Under the pieces are notes generated by a model. It was not told where the DNA came from. It was given only the letters and a program-made list of their open reading frames with translations, and made no database searches. Below, one piece after another: positions 55,950 through 64,000 of a stretch of 64,000 nt of DNA. This stretch comes from Vanessa cardui (Eukaryota; Arthropoda; Insecta; Lepidoptera; Nymphalidae), in NCBI RefSeq assembly GCF_905220365.1, contig NC_061133.1, positions 12,948,171-13,012,170 on the forward strand, written 5' to 3'. Position 1 is the first letter of the stretch. Each line of letters begins with the position of its first letter. Both the position numbers and the translations under genes were made by a program.

Positions 55950-56535
55950 AAAATTTACACAACAGACTTAAATAAAACAAATGATAACTACAAGTAGGTA
56001 TTAAAGAAATCATGATTAGAAATGCATGTTGATGTCAAAATGCTAGCAGCATTTCTTTGAATCGCAATTCTGATTCTGATGACTATCGAATTGAAACGTT
56101 ATCGTTGCCTACAACTTACACAACGATCTGAATCGTATCATAATATAAATATGTAGATTTAGTCCTCACGATTAAGCTGAATCTATTTTTATGAGGATTC
56201 GAAATTGGATCAGAATATAGTTGGGAAAGTATTGTAACCGTTATGTAGAATTGCCCTCTGTCTTGTGACAAGGTCCCATCTCATAACATATCATATGTTG
56301 AATAAATGTTTTAAATACAGTAAATAAACTATTTCCAATTATCTTGGGTAGTCATTCAAATGATATATTTTTAATCGTAAGTATATAACAAAAGGAACTG
56401 ACCAATGGTTATGATGGACCTTTCTTAAAGAGACATATACATTTTTTGTAAGTTAAGAAAGGTCAACTATTGCAAATAAATTAATTATTAAGGCTTTAGA
56501 AGAATTATATCTTCAATCCTCCACAAAGCTGTGGT
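55950..56535 (+). other. Intron stretch without recognised features
   Basis: Mixed AT-rich; a patch at 56030-56230 is slightly richer. Nothing recognised. Confidence 0.4.
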
Positions 56536-56539
56536 ATCC

Positions 56540-57900
56540 TAGTACAATCATAATATTTCTTATCGATTTCGAACATCGATAGTTATAGTTTCCATTCCAG
56601 CTATCTATATCGTTGTGAAACTGTCGTTGGTCGATCGTCCCCGCGAAATTAGCGATCGTAAGCGGATAATGACTGTCTTCAGCTATAAATTCGGTGCGTT
56701 TAATTCGATATCGTTTATCGATCCTGACCGATCTTGGGTACCTTTGAGATCGAGATAACGAATTAAATCAGACCTTATACATTATTGGCCCTTTTACTTC
56801 GACGTTATGTTCTAACTACAATATATACTTTGTATATTATATTTACTTAAATTACTTAATAGTTAATATATATAATTAATTTAAAAAGTTGATATGTTAT
56901 TGCCTTATATATGTAACATTATTTTTTATTCAAAAATTTCTCGTAACTAATACAGTGAAATGATGGAAATAGATTTTTTAGAATTTAATTTTCGTATGTT
57001 ACATATTTTTATTGATAACAGTAATAAGGGAGACATACATAAATGTATTGTTTGTATAAAATATCTTTTGGCGAATTCTAAGCCATTTAATTATACTGGA
57101 TATATCCTATTATGATGACAATATTATAACAAATAAAAATAAAAAGGTATTGTTACATTTGAAAGGAGGGGAGAACCCATTTCCAAGCATTAAATTCTAA
57201 CAATGAACCTTAACCACAAAACTTATAGTAAATAAGATACACACATACACCTTGAAACAATTACAGGCAGCAAGACGAATCGATGTGAGTGTGAATCGAA
57301 TAAATCATTCGTATCGATCGACGGCAGAAAATCGATTCTAAAGTGATCGAACGGATACTTGTTTTTATGAAACTCAGATTTTCTATTATCGTGCATTGTT
57401 TTATCAATCATAATACATTTTATTCTTAACGTAGTGTGTGTTGTATTCATACATAAAGTATGTAATATTCTTTACATAAAATATTTTAGACTGCTTTTTT
57501 TCTTTATTAAATTTAGTTGAAAATTAATTTGTTATTATTTAAAATTCGAATTCCGTTCGAAAGATAATTAAATACTTTCATTAATCGAGTTTACTTCGAT
57601 GAATATTAATTTTATTGATGTAAACATGCAAATGATTAATATGAATGAATAACAAAACACATGTTTGGATAGCTCGCGTGGGTCGATCATCAGTCGATTC
57701 TCGCATAATCGACGATTTTTAATCGTTATCATTGTGTGGTCTCAAATTGACCCCAACAGTTAGAATTCTAAAGCTATTTCGATGTCACCCAAATAACTCG
57801 AATGTTTTAGATCATACCATATACGGACACCAGAATCGATTATTCTCGGTGGATTCATATTAATCCGTTATCGCGATATGGGTACAATTATACAAAATAA
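56540..57900. promoter_or_regulatory. Region of repeated TCGAT/ATCGAT words
   Basis: Three sub-blocks (56560-56770, 57275-57365, 57665-57895) are dense in ATCGAT, GATCG and ATCGA words, for example 'gtatcgatcgacggcag', 'cgatatcgtttatcgatcc', 'cacgattttta atcg'. They are separated by plain AT-rich DNA. The words could be DREF/BEAF- or Cut-like sites or simply compositional. A 75-codon minus frame (57223-57450) is not convincing. Confidence 0.25.
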
Positions 57901-58143
57901 TTACTTAAAATACCCTTTTCGGGCATACAATTATTGAAAATTAGCGTTGTATCGAGAATAAAATAAGCATTATTTATTTTACAGTTTCAAATAACGGTTG
58001 TGTATTAATAAACCGTAATAATAGCGGGAAATGGGAAACATAATTAAAACAACAATAATAATTTATTAGTCGACGATTATTTTCTAAGAGAGACTTCAGA
58101 TGACCAATTTATAATAAGTAGTCTGTTCTTGACGTACGTACGT

Positions 58144-58169
58144 AAATAACAGACATGCTTCTGTTATTT
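58144..58169 (+). repeat. Short hairpin, 10-bp stem
   Basis: AAATAACAGA and TCTGTTATTT pair around a 6-nt loop, just after a gacgtacgtacg run. Confidence 0.7.
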
Positions 58170-58469
58170 GAGAAGCCAATGAATAATTATAATTGACAAA
58201 TTCAATGACCATCGTATATCTGTAGGGTGACTATGTATGGACAGGGAAAATAAGGACAAATAATCTAAAGATTTATTGTAAATACAATAGTTATTCTTTT
58301 TTTTTTTTTAATTAAGAAAATAATAAATATGAAGATGGCGATACTCAATATAAAGCTCTCCTTTGAATTAACTTGCGTCTTAAGTATTACGACACGATAT
58401 TTAGCACGACAGCCAGTTATAACACTGACGAAAATATCCTAAAACAACTCTTATTGGCAAAAAGTAATG

Positions 58470-58655
58470 GAGTCAAATGCAATTATTTTTCTTAGACTAC
58501 GGCCAATTGCAATCGAAATAGACTACCAATGAAAAACAAGTTAATGGCCATCGCAGTAAATTACGAGCCAAGCAAACATTTAAATACAATTTCTAATAAA
58601 AATACCGTAATTGTATAAAATAAATATGCAATCATATAATATGGCGAGCCTGTGT
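58470..58655 (+). repeat. Diverged repeat pair, copy 1
   Basis: 'ggccaattgc...aatggccatcgcagtaaattac...gccaagcaaacatttaaatacaatttctaataaaaatacc...aaataaatatgcaatcatata' recurs in diverged form at 59515-59710, about 1.05 kb downstream, same orientation. Confidence 0.65.
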
Positions 58656-58659
58656 ATGC

Positions 58660-58820
58660 ATTGCTCTAAATTCTCCCGTCCCAACAGAAAGTGGTCGCGT
58701 GTAACACGAAGCTGGCCGGACTACTAGACCGTGGCGCTCGGGTTGCTTGGGAGACCGAGTGATGAAATGGTGGCGATAGGTCGCCAGCACCTACAGTATT
58801 ACTACAATAAAACTAAGCGA
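58660..58820 (+). other. Unassigned GC-richer block
   Basis: 'aagctggccggactactagaccgtggcgctcgg', 'agaccgagtgatgaaatggtggcgataggtcgccagc' contrasts with its surroundings and immediately precedes a repeat. It may be a transposon remnant; no family recognised. Confidence 0.3.
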
Positions 58821-58824
58821 TATA

Positions 58825-59020
58825 CTAGTAGTCCGCGGCATCGTTCGCGTTTTACGTGTTGCTTGTCATGTGACAGACACAAAAATAGCCTATGTCCTTT
58901 CTTGGAGTTTAAATCTGCTTCATACTAAATTTCATCAAATTCGGTTCAGCGGTTTGGTCGTGAAAGAGCGACAGACAGACAGACTGACAGTTTTACTCTC
59001 ACGTTCATAATCGTATCACT
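58825..59020 (+). repeat. Dispersed 'cggcttcgctcgcg' family, well-preserved plus copy
   Basis: 'tactagtagtccgcggcatcgttcgcgttttacg', 'tagcctatgtcctttcttggagttt', 'atcaaattcggttcagcggtttggtcgtgaaagagcgacagacagac' and 'actctcacgttcataat' make it the best-preserved member in the window. Confidence 0.8.
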
Positions 59021-59024
59021 ATTG

Positions 59025-59510
59025 TCAAAATCGCATAAGATAATATGAACTTCTTTATATGCTAAAAGTATTGACATGAGTAATTGATTACAACGCCGCT
59101 TTTAAAATGATCATTTCGCATATCTTACTGCACCTTTACATTAAAACAGTCATCCAAGTTTATGTATCTATGACTTAAAGTTTAAGCAGTGCGTTGATTC
59201 TTAATCAAGTTATTTATGCTTACCGTTACATCTTCGTACTGTTTATGAATACAAATATAGTAACTTATTTGTTTATGTACGGCAATTGTTGTGGTCTGGG
59301 TTGTACAGACGCAAACATTAATCCTTCTTACCAGACAGAATTAGTTGTTATTGAGTTTGAACCATTTGATTATTATTATTATCATCAATACAATTAATAT
59401 AAACGACTGTACATATGCTAATAATGTTTACCCTGGTTTATATCTCAGATCTTGTCTTATAAACATTGCTTATAATACCCTTATTGCCTTATTACAAAGT
59501 AGGTAATGAA
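59025..59510 (+). other. Intron stretch without recognised features
   Basis: AT-rich with a (tta) run at 59370-59386. A 67-codon plus frame at 59194-59397 has no domain. Confidence 0.45.
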
Positions 59511-59514
59511 GCAA

Positions 59515-59710
59515 AATCAAATTGTTTTTCTTAATGTAAATGGTAGACTTAGGCCAACTTGCTTTTGATATAAACTCCCACTGATAACCAGATTCATGGT
59601 CGCCGCACTAAATTACATACAAGACAAGCAAACTTTCATTTACAATATGCTTTAATAAAAATACGATAATAAAAATAAAATAAATATATAATCATATTAC
59701 CAATTGCTAT
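59515..59710 (+). repeat. Diverged repeat pair, copy 2
   Basis: 'aggccaacttgc...atggtcgccgcactaaattac...caagcaaactttcatttacaatatgctttaataaaaatacg...aaataaatatataatcatat' is the counterpart of 58470-58655. Confidence 0.65.
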
Positions 59711-59714
59711 GCGT

Positions 59715-60075
59715 TGATACATTAGCTTATAACTTACACCAGCCCTCAAAGCATTCAGAGTGTGAAGTGGAGAGCGCGCTGTAAAAACGCACGCCGCTAA
59801 ATCATACATGCTGATCACTTGGGTTTGTCTATCTCTATTCATCTCGCATTCCGCGGGTGCGTTCGTAATCGCTCTTTAATAGCTTCATCGTTTTAACTCG
59901 TTACTTAAAGTCCTGTCTTTGAATTTTCATCTCAATTACAACCTCGTGAATATTAAGCTATTTTGTATGTTGCAAATATAACCAAGCATTGTACTGTAAA
60001 GTTTTATCTCTAAATAGTATTAAACAAGGCGGTTTTTAATAACTTTCTATCATAGTATAAAACAAACTCGCTCAC
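59715..60075 (+). other. Intron stretch without recognised features
   Basis: A small GC patch (agcgcgctgtaaaaacgcacg) lies at 59773; otherwise AT-rich. Confidence 0.4.
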
Positions 60076-60079
60076 CACT

Positions 60080-60345
60080 GTCTGTCATTATGTATGCTTA
60101 GATCTTTAAAAATACACAACGATTTTTAATGCATTTTTTTTTAATAGATAGATTGATTCAGGAGGTTTATGTGTATAATACATGCTAAATATAGTAGATA
60201 AACAGGGATTATTTTAGTTAGTAAAGTGATGTCGTAGGACGTAGCGGTTTGTATTGTCTAAGGACTGAAAACTGTGAACGTCGTTAGGTGTTCGGTAGTG
60301 TATTTAGTATCAGCATTGCACTCGTGCGAAACCGGGGCGATCGCT
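60080..60345 (+). repeat. Dispersed repeat of the 'caacggattttgatgcggttt' family, plus copy
   Basis: 'ctgtctgtcattatgtatgcttagatcttt', 'caggaggtttatgtgtataatacatgc', 'gtgatgtcgtagg', and the end 'ctcgtgcgaaaccggggcg' and 'atcgctagg' match the family at 55755. Confidence 0.7.
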
Positions 60346-60349
60346 AGGT

Positions 60350-61640
60350 ATACATATTTCAAATTTGTTTGGTGGCAAAAACAAGATCTTTTTATTTTTA
60401 ATTTTTTCTTCCATCTTAATGTTCGGTATTATATTCGCGTGAAGGCGAAAGGGATTACTGTTACGAGATTAATTTGAAGATAGGTAGGAATTGTCCCATA
60501 CGGCTTCGGGTTACACTGACTTCAAAAGACTTTACTGACCTTTTAACCGATGTGGAGATTTTTGTTGCTGTTTCATAAGCTTACTTTTATCCTGACATTT
60601 TTAATTCTAGAACGAAAAATAAAGCCATTATCTAGATACAAGTTATTATTATTGTACTGAGATTTTGGAAATCGAAATTATATCGTAATTTGCAAATTAT
60701 TTTATACAAAAGGTGTTTTATCAATTTAATGGTGAATTAAATTAAACAGTTCCATAAAAGTTTTATTACGTATAAAAATGTATGACCCCCAGCGGCATCC
60801 ATCCTACAATGCAATAAATTTCCACCAACCGTCACCATATAAGTCACAATTAACCCCACTTCAGCGGCGTCCTCGTGAATTGAACGTAAACGCCTCTACA
60901 TTCAGACATTAAATCTGAGGTGTTACAAATCTATTCGTATTACCATCTAAATACGCTGTTAAGTTATTTAATACGACCAGGAAACAGGTGTGAAGAATAC
61001 TCGTGTAATGCGTGCGGCGCCGTGTAAATATGAGTATCTATTTATTGTATCCTCGTAATTGTCGCTTATGTTACTGCGTAGTAGCTGAGGTTCTAAATTC
61101 AAATCCTAGATTGAGTCTTAAAAAAGCAGATTAGTTCATATATCGAATAATTTTCAGTAAGAGTTCGGATTCTGAATGTTGCCAGTTATTATTTTCTTGT
61201 TTTTATTGTTATAAAAAGGGTAATTTTGTTAGTATAACTAAACATTGGACTGTGTTTACTTACTGTTAAGATTCTTGAACATTCGTGTCAGACTTCATAT
61301 TGACGACATTGTCCAAACTAGAATTTAATTGTGTTCGTCTATTAAAAAACAAAACAAAAAAAAATTGTGATCTCGAGAAATATTTCTTGCCCGACAATTA
61401 TTCTGATCTGTTTGTTCTAATAATGAATCAAAGCGATCGATAAATATTTATGAAGGCAACGTCGTTACGTGACCTACGTATGCTTTATATTATTATATAT
61501 TCTGCATAATTATATGCTACGCACGGACTAATTTATTTAATCATTACACACAATATGCGAGGAATGTGTCATTCGAAAAACCGTTAAGGATAATTAGTTT
61601 AACTCCTGCATATTCTTATCAATGTTCCAGTTTGGTGAAA
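60350..61640 (+). other. Intron stretch; richer patch at 60780-60920
   Basis: AT-rich background. The patch 'gacccccagcggcatccatcc ... aaccccacttcagcggcgtcc' has two 'cagcggc' words and no frame. Nothing else recognised. Confidence 0.4.
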
Positions 61641-61646
61641 TTCTAA

Positions 61647-61782
61647 TTTCCTTCACCGCCGAACACGAGATAAATTATAAACACAAATCAAGCACATGAA
61701 TCTGCAGTGTTGCTTGCCTGGGTTTGAATCCGCAACCATCGGTTAAGATGCACGCTTTCTAACCACTGGGCCATCTCGGCTC
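61647..61782 (-). repeat. Metulj-type SINE, 5' half
   Basis: On the minus strand it starts 'gagccgagatggcccagtgg', runs through 'gcatcttaaccgatggttgc' and the 'aacccaggcaagcaac' B-box region, and stops after 'ggcggtgaaggaaat'. The head is nearly intact while the 3' half is missing, so it is 3'-truncated or deleted. Confidence 0.8.
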
Positions 61783-61784
61783 AA

Positions 61785-62895
61785 ATTTTCGAATAGCAGC
61801 AATTTTTTTTTAATATAAAATTTTGGTAGAATTAGTTTGCTTTTTAAAAAAAATTGTTGTCGAGTGTCACGAAGTCAGTTAATTATTACTTTTACTAATT
61901 AAAAAGGTTGAGAAACGTCGAATCCCTTGTATCAATGACCTGAAGTCTGTATTCTAAATGCAGCACGCAACGAGACATTAGTCAACCAATTAGTTTCACA
62001 AGTAATCGCTTTTAAAACGACAGAACTTATTATCACTTAAGTAATCCTCCGTGAAGCGTCTTCATGATATTCAATTAGCTTTATTAGAATATCAGAAAAG
62101 CTAAATTATCCACTTAGCCTCTTTGCAAGCGGCGTTAAATTAATCAATAAAAATAAATGGCGCGTCTGTATGAAATGATCACATTAATATAATCTATTTT
62201 AATTATGGACGGGATCGCGCTTGATGAATTAAGGTTTCATTTCAAATGGAGCCTGAGATGCTGAGTCCTTATTTAAAATTAGAAGAGACTTAGAATCGTT
62301 AGAAATATTTATCAAAGGGTCACTCTTTAAAACAACGTTTAACATCAAAGAGCAATACCCATGGTAATTCCCTTAATATGTATATTTATTACATACTTTG
62401 GTCAGGTTTATCGACAAATTATTTGGTAACTTGACTAAGAAAATCCTTATGAACATTATAGCAATAGTAAACTTCACTCAACAATCAGACACAAAAAAGT
62501 ATATAAAAATCAGATGTACAATCTTACTTTATCAATTAGGTTCTAATGAGAAAATTTGAATTCAAATCCTTATGAAATTGATAATAGCTAGTTTTCATAT
62601 AATTTGAAGCGTCAATATTTTAGATTTGTCCGGGTCGATATGAAAGTCTTCGGTTAAATGTAGAAATAAATTCGAATATCGGTAATTCTTAAAAGATAAT
62701 TAATCAAAGTTATTATACCTTTTAACATACATATTTCTCTTTTGTACGTTGTGTAATTAACTGTCAATTAAGTATGTTTTTGAAGATGTTATCTCTTACA
62801 ATTAGCGTGTTTCAATGAAAAATAGTTGGATGAAATATTTAATTAGCTAAAGCATGAGCAGTCTTTTGCGATACAAGTACAATACAATTTTATGG
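61785..62895 (+). other. Intron stretch without recognised features
   Basis: AT-rich; nothing recognised. Confidence 0.45.
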
Positions 62896-62900
62896 TATAA

Positions 62901-63100
62901 TTGGCAGACGAGCAAGTGACCCTATCTGATAGTAAGCGGCCACCAGTGTCCATAGACAATCACCATCGACCAGTGCTCCAACATTTTTCGCAGCTAAGCT
63001 GTCCCTTATGCCTGTTACATTTGTTTCTTGGGGGTAAAATGAGTTGGCTTTACCTACCTAGACGGCTTTGCACAAAATTCTACCACCAAATCAATACTAA
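62901..63100 (-). repeat. Nymphalid dispersed repeat ('ggtaccacccactcatcag' family), reverse copy
   Basis: 'ttggcagacgagcaagtgaccctatctgatagtaagcggccaccagtgtccatagacaatc', 'ctgtcccttatgcctgttac' and 'tacctacctagacggctttgcacaaaattctaccacc' give the reverse block order of 50252-50530. Confidence 0.75.
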
Positions 63101-63104
63101 ATAA

Positions 63105-64000
63105 TTACTCAAAGTCGCTCTTGTTACCTATTTATATGGTATGCAATTTTAACTTGGTGAACGAGAGACATTTGCGGATAAAAACACAAATTAATAACAT
63201 TTAATTAATTGTATAATTTCTATATGAAAGTCACTAAAACTGTACCAAACTTCCGCTCCTATTCGAAGCGAGTCGATTATGTAAAACATTTTTCTTATAA
63301 TTAACCTAAAATAACAATTTAGAAAAAACACCGAGCAAGTTCTAAATTAGCTACACTTACCTCAATCGTTTCACCTAGTTTTCGTAACAATGAAATAAAA
63401 CAACGCCGAAATAAAAGGAGATCAAAGTATGACCGGCTGACGAGAAACAGCAAGAATAACAATTACGGAGCTGTAATGTAATTTGATAATTAAGTATGAA
63501 AACTGTGGGAAGAGTTCCCATTACCGACACGATACACAAAAGTTAGATAACACCTGACGCTTCCGAGGTTTGCGTACGAATACAGTTAGCGTGTAATGTT
63601 TTCTTACCTTATCGTCATATGGGAAATCCGGTAAGACCCAATGGCTTCCTCGAGCTACGTGCGTCTGATGTAATACTCGACGATTACGCCTTTTTATCGA
63701 GATAGTGCTTTCTTTATTATAATACAATGTATAAAGAATACGGAAGACAATGAGACGGATTTTTCGCTGTCATTATATATGTATCCGTATTTTATAACAT
63801 GACTTCGGAATTTCGTAATTAGAAATAATTTCTATGTCAGAATATACAAGTTATAATAATTTAAATGATGTAATATTAAATTGTGCTGCATGAGATTCCA
63901 GCACGTACGAGGAAATGTGTTCTTTGTACTGTGAATAATGGTCCTCTCATGATGATAAAGCTCTTTAGCATCCCTTTCATATCCCGCTAACATACGTCCC
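63105..64000 (+). other. Intron end of window without confirmed features
   Basis: AT-rich. Two minus-strand donor-like sites occur (rc of 63356-63365, GAG|GTAAGTG; rc of 63603-63612, AAG|GTAAGA). The second lies in a 68-codon minus frame (63727-63521) with SHWVLPDFPYDDK before the donor, but no family is recognised. Confidence 0.35.

Larger units (their letters stand above)
5884..64000 (+). other. osp: Giant first intron of osp (3' end outside the window)
   Basis: The donor CGG|GTAAGTTC at 5884 opens an intron, and I find no plus-strand exon with outspread/MPRIP features (first PH domain, 'W..R.F') in the remaining 58.1 kb. In Drosophila the osp intron is also very large and contains Adh; here I recognise no nested gene. 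The intron carries two recursive splice sites that divide it into about 14.8 kb, 34.4 kb and more than 8.9 kb segments. It is AT-rich with scattered islands nearer 45-50% G+C and many old transposon fragments. That it is a single intron is inferred from absence of exons and could be broken by an unrecognised exon. Confidence 0.75.

Noticed and set aside
1..64000. CRISPR arrays, operons, bacterial terminators or plasmid features
   Set aside because: Nothing of the kind is present; gene structure, splice sites and repeats are those of an insect nucleus.

Overview
The window looks like AT-rich nuclear DNA from a lepidopteran insect, probably a nymphalid butterfly. The evidence is short exons with canonical GT/AG splice sites and long pyrimidine tracts, and several dispersed repeat families that I know from butterfly genomes. 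These include a tRNA-headed SINE of the Metulj type, the 'cggcttcgcccgcg ... ttcagcggttt' family, the 'ggtaccacccactcatcagatattctacc' family and a LINE ending in (TGA)n. I saw no prokaryotic gene organisation. All family names come from memory, not from searches.

Two genes start back to back near 5 kb. On the minus strand, three in-phase coding exons (4195-4067, 1882-1721, 161-1) encode the N-terminal part of a peroxisomal acyl-CoA oxidase, most like ACOX3. The rest of that gene lies left of the window. On the plus strand, 5767-5883 is the first coding exon of outspread (osp; the MPRIP family in vertebrates), which encodes an actin-associated, PH-domain-containing protein. Its 39 residues carry the family's N-terminal Cys motif, and the exon ends in a perfect GTAAGT donor. 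The spacer between the two genes (about 5.1-5.76 kb) must hold both promoters.

Everything from 5884 to 64000 appears to be one osp intron of more than 58 kb, with no second osp exon and no nested gene that I can recognise. It holds two strong recursive-splice (ratchet-point) sites at 20690|20691 and 55043|55044. Each has a pyrimidine tract and CAG joined directly to GTAAG, so splicing exon 1 to it would recreate a 5' splice site. Each also has a second donor 48-49 nt downstream, which could define a short recursive-splice exon. Drosophila osp is, from memory, one of the genes in which recursive splicing was first shown, so these sites suggest that stepwise removal of this intron is old. This is the most interesting signal in the window.

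Other intron content is repeats and less AT-rich islands that could be regulatory. Notable items are three copies of TGCGC[A/G]TGCGCAGGTG (an NRF1/Ewg-like palindrome joined to a CAGGTG E-box), two Grainyhead-type AACCGGTTT sites exactly 10 bp apart, a recent LINE insertion inverted by twin priming with a 13-bp target duplication, a hAT-like MITE beside a perfect 21-bp-arm palindrome, and a 62-bp non-repeat-like sequence occurring twice 14.7 kb apart. Most stretches between these are featureless AT-rich intron.
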